From the NCBI RefSeq assembly GCF_000721105.1, contig NZ_JOEV01000002.1:248001-312000 (forward strand): DNA of 64,000 nt, in the 5' to 3' direction. Below the pieces are notes generated by a model. The model saw nothing but the letters and a program-made list of their open reading frames with translations. It was not told the DNA's origin and ran no database searches. Made by a program: the position numbers and the translations under genes. The stretch is from Streptomyces cellulosae. Lineage in GTDB: Bacteria > Actinomycetota > Actinomycetes > Streptomycetales > Streptomycetaceae. This document shows positions 53,606 through 64,000 of this stretch, in pieces. The stretch's first letter is position 1. Each line of letters begins with the position of its first letter.

Positions 53606-54111
53606 CCACGATCACCCTCGTCCAGGGCGACATCACCCGGCAGAGCGCCGACGCCATCGTCAACGCGGCCAACTCCTCCCTGCTGGGCGGAGGCGGCGTG
53701 GACGGTGCCATCCACCGGCGCGGCGGCCCCGCGATCCTGGCGGACTGCCGCCGGCTCCGCGCCGGTCACCACGGCAAGGGCCTGCCCACCGGCCAGGCGG
53801 TCGCGACGACCGCGGGAGAGCTGGACGCGCGCTGGGTGATCCACACCGTGGGGCCGCGCTACAGCCAGGAGGAGGACCGGTCGGATGCCCTGGCCTCCTG
53901 CTACCGGCAATCACTGCGCGTCGCCGACGAGTTGGGCGCGCGCACGGTCGCGTTCCCGGCCGTCTCCGCCGGCATCTACGGCTGGCCGCTGGAGGACGCC
54001 GCCCGGATCGCCGTGGAGACGGTGCGGGCCACGGAGACGGCCGTCGAGGAGGTCCGGTTCGTACTCTTCGACGAGCGGGCGTACGAGGCGTTCGCGCAGT
54101 GGGTGGGATGA
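53602..54111 (+). CDS. Macro-domain ADP-ribose-binding protein (O-acetyl-ADP-ribose deacetylase type)
   Basis: A 169-residue stand-alone macro domain. The ADP-ribose site is complete: [74 protein letters not shown] and [20 protein letters not shown]. Relatives hydrolyse O-acetyl-ADP-ribose or remove ADP-ribose from proteins. ATG 53602 overlaps the oxidoreductase stop, so the two are made together; a functional link to a flavoenzyme is not obvious. Confidence 0.93.
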   Translation: MTTITLVQGDITRQSADAIVNAANSSLLGGGGVDGAIHRRGGPAILADCRRLRAGHHGKGLPTGQAVATTAGELDARWVIHTVGPRYSQEEDRSDALASCYRQSLRVADELGARTVAFPAVSAGIYGWPLEDAARIAVETVRATETAVEEVRFVLFDERAYEAFAQWVG

Positions 54112-54129
54112 CGGGGCCGGCCGGATGAC

Positions 54130-54149
54130 GAGGCGTTCTTCCGCGCCTC
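54130..54149. terminator. Small hairpin between convergent genes
   Basis: GAGGCG (54130-54135) pairs with CGCCTC (54144-54149) around an 8-nt TTCTTCCG loop, directly between the macro-domain stop and the response-regulator stop. Probably a weak bidirectional terminator. Confidence 0.45.
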
Positions 54150-54867
54150 AGGCCGCCTCCGACATGACCCGGTCGTAGGACGACGACGCGCGCGGTGCCA
54201 TCGCCTGGTGCGGTGTCGTCATCGCCGGATGCAGCAGGCCGGTCTCGTAGGCGAAGATCACCGCTTGCACGCGGGTGCGGGCGCCGATCTTGGTCAGGAT
54301 GTGGCTGACGTGGGACTTGACGGTCGTCGGGGCGATGGAGAGCCGTTCGGCGATCTCGGCGTTGGAGGAGCCCGAGGCGACCGCGGTGAGCACATCCCGT
54401 TCGCGCTCGGTGAGGGCGCCCAGCCGGGGCACCGGGGCCGCCACCGGGACGGGGCGTTGTCTGCGGACGGTGTCGATGAGTTCCCGGGTCAGCCCGGGGG
54501 AGATGACGGCGTCTCCGACGGCGACCGTGTGGATGGCCGCGGTCAGCTGGTCGGGGGTGACGTCCGGGTGGACGAACCCGCCGGCCCCGGCGCGCAGGGC
54601 GGCGGAGGCATGGGTGTCCTGGCCGGTGGGGCTCAGCAGGAGCACGCGGGTGGACCGGGCGAGGCGGCGGACCGTCTCGATGCCGCCCGTGCCGAGACCG
54701 CGGCCGTCCATGAGGACCACATCCGGTCGGAGCCGCTCGGTCAGGGGAATAGCTTCGGCTTCGGTGGCTGTTTCCCCGACGACGGTCAGACCGGGTCGGG
54801 CCGCCAGGAGCATGCGCAGGCCGAGCCGCTGCAGAGACTGCTGGTGGATGACGAGTACGGTGATCAT
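54148..54867 (-). CDS. Atypical NarL/LuxR-type response regulator
   Basis: A 239-residue orphan response regulator. The receiver (1-120) keeps the phosphoacceptor Asp of RPDVVLMDGRGLGTGG and the Ser of RVLLLSPTG. The acidic pocket at the N-terminus is lost (MITVLVIHQQSLQRLGLRML, His-Gln in place of Asp-Asp), and the conserved Lys is replaced (GGFVHPDVTP instead of GFLLKD). The C-terminal LuxR helix-turn-helix is intact: GALTERERDVLTAVASGSSN, AEIAERLSIAPTTVKSHVSH and ILTKIGARTRVQAVIFAYET. No kinase gene is adjacent. ATG 54867 follows GGGAGGAG. A perfect palindrome starts 13 bp upstream of the start codon. Confidence 0.88.
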   Translation of the reverse strand: MITVLVIHQQSLQRLGLRMLLAARPGLTVVGETATEAEAIPLTERLRPDVVLMDGRGLGTGGIETVRRLARSTRVLLLSPTGQDTHASAALRAGAGGFVHPDVTPDQLTAAIHTVAVGDAVISPGLTRELIDTVRRQRPVPVAAPVPRLGALTERERDVLTAVASGSSNAEIAERLSIAPTTVKSHVSHILTKIGARTRVQAVIFAYETGLLHPAMTTPHQAMAPRASSSYDRVMSEAA

Positions 54868-54880
54868 GCTCCTCCCTTCT

Positions 54881-54899
54881 GAACGAAACGGTTTCGTTC
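54881..54899. promoter_or_regulatory. Palindromic operator upstream of the response regulator
   Basis: GAACGAAAC-G-GTTTCGTTC is a perfect palindrome with 9-bp arms and a single central base. It covers the region just upstream of the ribosome-binding site of the response-regulator gene. The half-site CGAAACGG (54884-54891) recurs at 54933-54940, there as AAACGG-CA-CCGTTT (54935-54948). Autoregulation or a TetR/LuxR-type regulator is likely. Confidence 0.65.
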
Positions 54900-54954
54900 A
54901 CTTCGATGAGATCAGACTAGCCCCGGCGTTATCGAAACGGCACCGTTTTTATTG

Positions 54955-55058
54955 TGGCCTGCGTCACACGGGGTGGCCTGCGTCACGCGCTTGGTGGCCT
55001 GCGTCGCCTGTGCGGTGGTCTGTGTCGCATGTGCAGTGGTCTGCGGTCGCATGTGCGT
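54955..55058. repeat. Degenerate 21-bp tandem repeat, five units
   Basis: Units start at 54955 (19 bp), 54974, 54995, 55016 and 55037, each beginning TGGCCTGCGTC or TGGTCTGYGTC and continuing with variants of GCATGTGCAG. It lies in the 351-bp region between the response-regulator gene and the beta-galactosidase gene. The array is a multiple of three and could encode TTAxATQ-like heptads on the minus strand, but no start or codon bias supports a gene. Confidence 0.8.
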
Positions 55059-55125
55059 GAGAGTCGGCCAACAGGACCGAACAAAGTCCGACAGGATCAT
55101 TGCTTCGATTGTGTGCGAGTTCTAG

Positions 55126-59121
<3,996 letters not shown>

Positions 59122-59128
59122 CGGCGGG

Positions 59129-59165
59129 GCGGGCCGGGACACCGACGGAAGGTGTCCCGGCCCGC
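59129..59165. terminator. Strong terminator after the beta-galactosidase gene
   Basis: GCGGGCCGGGACACC (59129-59143) and GGTGTCCCGGCCCGC (59151-59165) are perfect 15-bp complements around the 7-nt loop GACGGAA. It starts 8 bp after the stop and also faces the end of the convergent ArsR gene. Confidence 0.85.
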
Positions 59166-59232
59166 GCCCTGCGACGGACGGTCACGGGGCCTCGGGATCC
59201 CGGAGTCCCCGCACGCCGCCCCCACCCGTCTC

Positions 59233-59595
59233 TCACTCCGCCGCGTCGCTCAGCCCCATCCGCAGATGCTCCACGTGGTACACGGCCTGGTCGAGCAGCT
59301 CGGCGACATGGTCGTCGTGCAGCGCGTACACCACCGACCGCCCCCTGCGCTCGCCCACGACCAGCCCCAGATTGCGCAGCAGCCGCAACTGGTGCGAGCA
59401 CGCCGACTGCTCCATCCCCACCTCCGCCGCCAACTCCGTGGCCGGCAGCGGCCCTTCGCGCAGCCGGGCCAGGATCAGCAGCCGGGAGGGGGTCGACAGG
59501 GCCTGGAGCGTGGTGGCCACCTTGGCGACATTGCCCGCGTCCAGACGTACGCGCTCGACGGTGTCCTGCGCTGCGGTGACGGCTCCATGACCCAT
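59233..59595 (-). CDS. ArsR/SmtB-family metal-responsive repressor
   Basis: A 120-residue winged-helix repressor. The DNA-binding region is ALSTPSRLLILARLREGPLP, TELAAEVGMEQSACSHQLRL (with the Cys/His of helix alpha-R) and LRNLGLVVGERRGRSVVYAL. The C-terminal alpha-5 region DDHVAELLDQAVYHVEHLRM supplies Asp and His residues typical of alpha-5 metal sites (NmtR/CzrA-like, Ni/Co/Zn). ATG 59595 (MGHGAV) is preferred because TAGGA lies 8 bp before it; an in-frame ATG at 59613 is possible. It is divergent from the metal ATPase gene, with an operator between them. Confidence 0.9.
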   Translation of the reverse strand: MGHGAVTAAQDTVERVRLDAGNVAKVATTLQALSTPSRLLILARLREGPLPATELAAEVGMEQSACSHQLRLLRNLGLVVGERRGRSVVYALHDDHVAELLDQAVYHVEHLRMGLSDAAE

Positions 59596-59620
59596 GTGCC
59601 GTATCCTACCCATCCAAGAT

Positions 59621-59648
59621 GAACAGATGAATCAGTCTTCATGTGTTC
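59621..59648. promoter_or_regulatory. Probable ArsR operator between repressor and metal ATPase
   Basis: GAACAGATGAA (59621-59631) and TTCATGTGTTC (59638-59648) are complements at 10 of 11 positions around TCAGTC. The arrangement TGAACA...TTCA...TGTTC is like SmtB/CzrA operators. It overlaps the region where both divergent promoters must lie, so one repressor dimer could control both genes. Confidence 0.75.
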
Positions 59649-59664
59649 CTGTATGGTGGGCAGG

Positions 59665-61587
59665 GTGTCCACGACGCTCACCCCCACGCATGCCCCCGCC
59701 CCGACCCCGCGGGCGCCCCGCCGCCGCACCCGCGTCCTCGCCCTGCCCGAGGCCCGCTGGGCCCTCACGGCGACGGTCGCCTTCCTGCTGGGCCTGGCAC
59801 TGGACCTCACCGGGACACCGGCCTGGACGTACGGGCCGCTGTACGCGGTCGCCTACGTCAGCGGCGGCTGGGAACCGGCCCTCGAAGGGCTGCGGGCCCT
59901 GCGCGAGAAGACCCTGGACGTCGACCTGCTGATGATCGTCGCGGCGCTGGGCGCCGCCGCGATCGGGCAGGTCCTGGACGGCGCCCTCCTGATCGTCATC
60001 TTCGCCACCTCCGGCGCCCTGGAGGCCCTGGCCACCGCCCGCACCGCCGACTCGGTGCGCGGCCTGCTCGACCTCGCCCCGGCCACCGCGACCAGGCTCA
60101 CCGGCGACGGCCGCGAGGAGACGGTCCCGACCGCCGAACTCGCCGTCGGCGACGTCGTCCTGGTCCGCCCGGGCGAACGCATCGGCGCCGACGGCATTGT
60201 CCTGGACGGCACCAGCGAGGCCGACCAGGCCACCATCACCGGCGAGCCCCTCCCGGTCCCGAAGGGCCCCGGCGACGACGTCTTCGCGGGCACCCTCAAC
60301 GGCACCGGCGCGCTGCGCGTGCGCGTGCGGCGCGACCCCGCCGACTCGGTCATCGCCCGCATCGTGACCCTGGTCGAGGAGGCCTCCCGCACCAAGGCGC
60401 CGACGCAACTGTTCATCGAGAAGGTCGAACAGCGGTACGCGGTCGCGATCGTGGCCGCCACCCTCGCCGTCTTCGCGATCCCGCTCGCCCTCGGTGCCGA
60501 CCTCACGGCCGCCCTGCTGCGGGCCATGACCTTCATGATCGTCGCCTCGCCCTGCGCGGTCGTCCTCGCGACCATGCCGCCCCTGCTGTCCGCCATCGCC
60601 AACGCCGGCCGGCACGGCGTCCTGGTGAAGTCGGCCCTCGCCATGGAACGCCTCGGCGAGATCGACGCCACCGCCCTCGACAAGACAGGCACCCTCACGG
60701 AGGGCGCCCCCGAGGTGACCGCAGTCCGTCCGCTGCCCGACTCCGGCCTCGACGAGAACGAACTGCTCGCGCTGGCCGCCGCGGCAGAGCACCCCAGCGA
60801 GCACCCGCTGGCCCGCGCGATCGTGACCGCCGCCCGCGCCCGGAACCTGCGGATCGCGCCCGCCGAGGACTTCACGGCGGCACCGGGACGCGGGGTCACC
60901 GCCACCGTGGCGGGGCATGTGGTGGGCGTCGGCCGCGCGGAGGACACCGACGGCGACGCGACCGTCGTCCGCGTCACCCTCGACGCCACCCCCGTGGGCA
61001 CCCTCGCCCTCACCGACCGCCTCCGCGCCGACGCCCCCGCGACCACCGCCGCGCTCACCGCCCTCACCGGCACCGCGCCCGTCCTGCTCACCGGCGACAA
61101 CGCCCGGGCCGCCGCCCGCGTCGCCGACGCCACCGGTCTCACGGACGTCCGCGCGCAGCTGCTGCCCGAGGACAAGGTGAAGGCCGTACGGGGGTTGCAG
61201 GACGCGGGCCGCAAGGTGCTCTTCGTCGGGGACGGGGTGAACGACGCCCCCGCCCTCGCCGCCGCCCACTCCGGCATCGCCATGGGTGGTGCGGGCTCCG
61301 ACCTGGCCCTGGAGACGGCGGACGCCGTCGTCGTACGCGACGAACTCACCACCGTCCCGGCCGTCGTACGACTGTCCCGGGCGGCCCGCCGGCTGGTCCT
61401 GCAGAACCTGGTGATCGCGGGCACCTTCATCACCGGCCTCGTCCTGTGGGACCTGCTCGGCCATCTCCCGCTGCCGCTCGGGGTCGCCGGACACGAGGGG
61501 TCGACCGTCCTGGTCGGCCTCAACGGACTGCGGCTGCTGCGGGAGTCCGCCTGGCGATCCGGCCCGGCCCAGGACAGCTCAGGTTGA
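59665..61587 (+). CDS. P1B-4-type heavy-metal-translocating ATPase (Co/Ni/Fe exporter)
   Basis: A 640-residue P-type ATPase of the CtpD/CoaT group. It lacks N-terminal metal-binding domains and has the P1B-4 hallmarks: membrane motif SPC (Ser295-Pro296-Cys297 in TFMIVASPCAVVLATMPPLL) and, in the last helix, HEGSTVLVGLNGLRLLRES (His610). The pump machinery is complete: ATITGEPLPVPKG (actuator), ALDKTGTLTEGAPEVT (phosphorylated Asp339), EHPSEHPLARAI (nucleotide-binding His-Pro) and VLFVGDGVNDAPALAAA. P1B-4 pumps export Co2+, Ni2+ or Fe2+. GTG 59665 (MSTTLTPTHA) is preferred; ATG 59653 or 59641 would start close to or inside the operator. Confidence 0.9.
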   Translation: MSTTLTPTHAPAPTPRAPRRRTRVLALPEARWALTATVAFLLGLALDLTGTPAWTYGPLYAVAYVSGGWEPALEGLRALREKTLDVDLLMIVAALGAAAIGQVLDGALLIVIFATSGALEALATARTADSVRGLLDLAPATATRLTGDGREETVPTAELAVGDVVLVRPGERIGADGIVLDGTSEADQATITGEPLPVPKGPGDDVFAGTLNGTGALRVRVRRDPADSVIARIVTLVEEASRTKAPTQLFIEKVEQRYAVAIVAATLAVFAIPLALGADLTAALLRAMTFMIVASPCAVVLATMPPLLSAIANAGRHGVLVKSALAMERLGEIDATALDKTGTLTEGAPEVTAVRPLPDSGLDENELLALAAAAEHPSEHPLARAIVTAARARNLRIAPAEDFTAAPGRGVTATVAGHVVGVGRAEDTDGDATVVRVTLDATPVGTLALTDRLRADAPATTAALTALTGTAPVLLTGDNARAAARVADATGLTDVRAQLLPEDKVKAVRGLQDAGRKVLFVGDGVNDAPALAAAHSGIAMGGAGSDLALETADAVVVRDELTTVPAVVRLSRAARRLVLQNLVIAGTFITGLVLWDLLGHLPLPLGVAGHEGSTVLVGLNGLRLLRESAWRSGPAQDSSG

Positions 61588-61636
61588 TGTCGGATTCTCG
61601 CCAGCCCCGGCCCCGCCGGTACCCGATGCTGGACCC

Positions 61637-63118
61637 ATGCAGATGGGGATGCACACCGACACCGAGCGCTGCGTACGCGCCGTCCAGTCGAAGGACGCGC
61701 GCTTCGACGGCTGGTTCTTCACCGCCGTCCTGACCACCCGCATCTACTGCCGGCCCAGCTGCCCGGTCGTACCGCCCAAGCCCGAGAACATGACCTTCCT
61801 CCCGAGCGCGGCGGCCTGCCAGCAGGCCGGCTTCCGGGCCTGCAAGCGCTGCCGCCCCGACACCAGCCCGGGCTCCCCGCAGTGGAACCAGCGCGCCGAT
61901 CTGGTGGCCCGCGCCATGCGGCTGATCGCCGACGGCGTGGTCGACCGCGAGGGCGTCCCCGGACTCGCCGCCCGACTCGGCTACAGCCCCCGGCAGATCG
62001 AACGCCAGCTGCTCGCCGAACTGGGCGCGGGTCCCCTCGCCCTCGCCCGCGCACAGCGCGCCCAGACCGCGCGCCTGCTCATCGAGACGACCCCGCTGCC
62101 GATGGCGCAGATCGCCTTCGCCGCCGGATTCTCCTCGATCCGCACCTTCAACGACACCGTGCGCGAGGTCTTCGCCCTCTCCCCGAGTGAGCTGCGCGAC
62201 CGGCTGCCGAAGAAGAACGCTCCCCTCGCGTCCGGCGCCCTCTCCCTGCGCCTCCCGTTCCGCGCCCCCCTCAACCCGGACAACCTCTTCGGCCACCTCG
62301 CGGCCACCTCGGTGCCGGGGGTGGAGGAGTGGCGGGACGGCGCGTACCGGCGCACACTGCGCCTGCCGTACGGCCACGGCATCGTGACGCTCACCCCGCG
62401 GCCGGACCACATCGCCTGCCGCCTCACCCTCAGCGACCTGCGTGACCTGACCGTCGCCATCAGCCGCTGCCGCAGGATGCTCGACCTGGACGCCGACCCG
62501 GTCGCGGTCGACGACCAGTTGCGCACCGACCCGGTCCTCGCCCCGCTGGTCGACAAGGCTCCCGGCCGACGCGTCCCGCGCTCGGTGGACGAGGCGGAGT
62601 TCGCGATGCGCGCGGTCCTCGGCCAGCAGGTCTCCACGGCGGCCGCCCGCACCCACGCGGCCCGCCTGGTCACCGCGTACGGCGACCCGATCGACGACCC
62701 CGAGGGCGGCCTCACCCACCTCTTCCCGACCCCCGAGGCGCTCGCCGCCCTCGACCCCGCGTCACTCGCCATGCCCCGCCCCCGCCGCACCACCTTCACC
62801 ACCCTGGTGGGCCACCTGGCCGACGGCACCCTCAACCTGGGGGTGGAGGGAGACTGGACGCGGACCCGCGCCCAACTCCTCGCCCTGCCGGGCTTCGGCC
62901 CCTGGACGGCCGACGTCATCGCGATGCGCGCCCTCGGTGACCCCGACGCCTTCCTCCCCACCGACCTCGGCATCCGCCGCGCCGCCCAGGAGCTGGGCCT
63001 GCCCTCGACCCCGGCCGCACTCACGGCCCGCGCGGCGCCCTGGCGGCCCTGGCGGGCGTACGCGGTCCAGTACCTGTGGGCGACCGACAGTCACCCGATC
63101 AACTTCCTTCCGGTGTAA
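61637..63118 (+). CDS. AdaA-AlkA fusion: methyl-sensing regulator plus 3-methyladenine DNA glycosylase
   Basis: A 493-residue DNA-repair regulator/enzyme. The Ada zinc domain has four cysteines, Cys38 and Cys42 (TRIYCRPSCPVVPPKPENM), Cys69 and Cys72 (GFRACKRCRPDTSPGSPQW). Cys38 corresponds to the methylphosphotriester acceptor of Ada. An AraC-type helix-turn-helix follows (GLAARLGYSPRQIERQLLAE; PMAQIAFAAGFSSIRTFND). The C-terminal half is AlkA: N-domain (LRLPYGHGIVTLTPRPDHIA) and HhH-GPD (ALPGFGPWTADVIAMRALGD with the catalytic Asp in FLPTDLGIRRA). Such fusions are known in actinobacteria. Start ATG 61637; ATG 61649 is possible. It is 9 bp from the alkyltransferase gene, so the two form an adaptive-response operon. 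Confidence 0.92.
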   Translation: MQMGMHTDTERCVRAVQSKDARFDGWFFTAVLTTRIYCRPSCPVVPPKPENMTFLPSAAACQQAGFRACKRCRPDTSPGSPQWNQRADLVARAMRLIADGVVDREGVPGLAARLGYSPRQIERQLLAELGAGPLALARAQRAQTARLLIETTPLPMAQIAFAAGFSSIRTFNDTVREVFALSPSELRDRLPKKNAPLASGALSLRLPFRAPLNPDNLFGHLAATSVPGVEEWRDGAYRRTLRLPYGHGIVTLTPRPDHIACRLTLSDLRDLTVAISRCRRMLDLDADPVAVDDQLRTDPVLAPLVDKAPGRRVPRSVDEAEFAMRAVLGQQVSTAAARTHAARLVTAYGDPIDDPEGGLTHLFPTPEALAALDPASLAMPRPRRTTFTTLVGHLADGTLNLGVEGDWTRTRAQLLALPGFGPWTADVIAMRALGDPDAFLPTDLGIRRAAQELGLPSTPAALTARAAPWRPWRAYAVQYLWATDSHPINFLPV

Positions 63119-63127
63119 GGACCTTCA

Positions 63128-63610
63128 GTGAAGCAGCACTCCGTGATCGACAGCCCCTACGGCCCGCTGACGCTCGTCGCCGACGACGGCGTCCTGTGCG
63201 GCCTCTACATGACCGACCAGCGCCACCGCCCGCCGGAGGAGACGTTCGGAAGCCGCGCCGAAAGCACCTTCGCGGCGGCCGAGGAGGAGCTGGAGGCCTA
63301 TTTCGCGGGCGACTTGAAGGAGTTCACTCTCGAAGTCCGGCTGCACGGAACCCCGTTCCAGCGCAGTGTCTGGGACCAGCTCCGGAAGATCCCGTACGGC
63401 GAGACCCGCACGTACGGCGAACTCGCCGACGCCCTCGGCAACCCCGCCGCCTCCCGCGCGGTGGGCCTCGCCAACGGCCGGAACCCGATCGGCATCATCG
63501 TGCCCTGCCACCGCGTCGTCGGCGCGAACGGCAGCCTCACCGGCTACGGCGGCGGCCTGGACCGCAAGCAGCGCCTGCTGGACTTCGAGAGCGGAACGGC
63601 ACTGTTCTAG
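63128..63610 (+). CDS. ogt: Methylated-DNA--protein-cysteine S-methyltransferase
   Basis: A 160-residue suicidal O6-alkylguanine-DNA alkyltransferase. The active site is NPIGIIVPCHRVVGANGSLT with acceptor Cys127; GTPFQRSVWDQLRKIPYGET, then TYGELADALGNPAASRAVG (helix-turn-helix with the Arg finger) and TGYGGGLDRKQRLLDFE are typical. Length is that of Ogt. GTG 63128 follows AAGGAC and lies 9 bp after the AdaA-AlkA stop. The protein supplies the Ada C-terminal function missing from the fusion upstream. Confidence 0.95.
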   Translation: MKQHSVIDSPYGPLTLVADDGVLCGLYMTDQRHRPPEETFGSRAESTFAAAEEELEAYFAGDLKEFTLEVRLHGTPFQRSVWDQLRKIPYGETRTYGELADALGNPAASRAVGLANGRNPIGIIVPCHRVVGANGSLTGYGGGLDRKQRLLDFESGTALF

Positions 63611-63621
63611 CCCCGTGGTGA

Positions 63622-63990
63622 TCAGCCGGTGCGCTCCGCCGTGCTGCGCTCCACGCAGAACTCGTTGCCCTCAGGGTCGGCGAGGACCACCCAGCCCGTG
63701 CCGTCCGCGCTGCGCCGGTCGTCGACCAGCGTGGCCCCGAGGGCGAGCAGACGCTCGACCTCCTCGTCACGGGTGCGGTCCTGCGGCCGAAGGTCGACAT
63801 GCACACGGTTCTTGACGGTCTTGGGCTCCGCGACGGTCACGAACAGCAGACCCGCCCCCTCGATCAGCGCCTCCTCGTCACCCGGCTTGTCGTCCTCGTG
63901 CACGGGCTGTCCCAGGACCTGCGACCAGAAGGCGGCGAGGTGGTAGGCGTCGGTGGAATCGATCGTCACATGGCGTATCGCGGAGGTCAT
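63622..63990 (-). CDS. VOC-family (glyoxalase-like) protein
   Basis: A 122-residue protein of the vicinal-oxygen-chelate superfamily. The two beta-alpha-beta-beta-beta units are visible: IRHVTIDSTDAYHLAAFWSQ then VLGQPV and LLFVTVAEPK, followed by RVHVDLRPQDRTRDEEVERL and WVVLADPEGNEFCVERS (metal-binding Glu position in the last strand). It resembles the small Streptomyces 'glyoxalase-like domain' proteins of unknown substrate. ATG 63990. Convergent with ogt, 11 bp apart. Confidence 0.88.
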   Translation of the reverse strand: MTSAIRHVTIDSTDAYHLAAFWSQVLGQPVHEDDKPGDEEALIEGAGLLFVTVAEPKTVKNRVHVDLRPQDRTRDEEVERLLALGATLVDDRRSADGTGWVVLADPEGNEFCVERSTAERTG

Positions 63991-64000
63991 GACCCAGATT

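Noticed and set aside
54912..55100. Minus-strand 62-codon frame with TTAxATQ heptads
   Set aside because: The heptad pattern only mirrors the 21-bp tandem repeat; there is no ribosome site and the frame overlaps the operator region.

Overview
The window is high-GC (third codon positions overwhelmingly G/C) and carries genes typical of an actinomycete, almost certainly a Streptomyces chromosome: F420-dependent oxidoreductase, PucR and LacI regulators, Tat-exported enzymes, Streptomyces-type small regulators, frequent GTG starts and 4-bp ATGA/GTGA overlaps.

Left part, about 1-19.9 kb, is accessory. A cut-off D-2-hydroxyacid dehydrogenase and a LacI regulator (1-2.4 kb) are followed by an insertion-sequence graveyard (2.5-5.7 kb): decayed ISKra4-like, IS256 and IS630 pieces, then a complete IS701-family element with 16-bp inverted ends and a CTAG target duplication. 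Next is a ribosomally made peptide (RiPP) locus (5.9-17 kb): a GNAT acetyltransferase and a helix-turn-helix/Tat-like regulator face away from an RsbW-like ATPase and two small Cys-containing proteins. Then come an FxLD-family lanthipeptide precursor, a LanB dehydratase, a LanC cyclase, a fusion of a second SpaB_C-like domain to a protein-isoaspartate-methyltransferase-like enzyme, and a hypothetical protein. Strong hairpins bracket the precursor gene. Decayed sequence and a tyrosine integrase (18.3-19.5 kb) close the accessory part.

The rest looks like ordinary chromosome with several coherent modules. 20-33.9 kb: a PcaD-PcaC fusion whose hydrolase half lacks its serine nucleophile, an MBL-fold hydrolase, exonuclease III, a CocE-type secreted hydrolase, gamma-glutamyltransferase, a ClpC-like unfoldase and a long disordered protein. 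34-43 kb: a reductive pyrimidine/hydantoin catabolic cluster with two beta-ureidopropionase-like amidohydrolases, a class III aminotransferase, a PucR activator, dihydropyrimidinase, an F420-dependent oxidoreductase and an NCS1 transporter. Together these would import a base or hydantoin, open the ring, release the carbamoyl group and transaminate the beta-amino acid.

45-48 kb holds a minus-strand three-gene unit that I consider one of the two most interesting loci. It has a nucleotide-sugar 6-dehydrogenase, a 57-residue protein that is little more than an LAATG sortase-type sorting signal, and a hyaluronan-synthase-like processive glycosyltransferase that begins at a TTG overlapping the small gene's stop.

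49-64 kb: a second gamma-glutamyltransferase-family protein, an inositol-monophosphatase-family enzyme, a phytoene-desaturase-like oxidoreductase coupled to a macro-domain protein, and an atypical response regulator below a perfect palindrome. A Tat-exported GH2 beta-galactosidase with an inserted LamG domain follows. The end holds an ArsR repressor divergent from a P1B-4 metal ATPase, an AdaA-AlkA repair fusion with an Ogt alkyltransferase, and a VOC-family protein. No tRNA, rRNA or CRISPR array was seen. All functions are inferred by reading sequence; no database search was possible.
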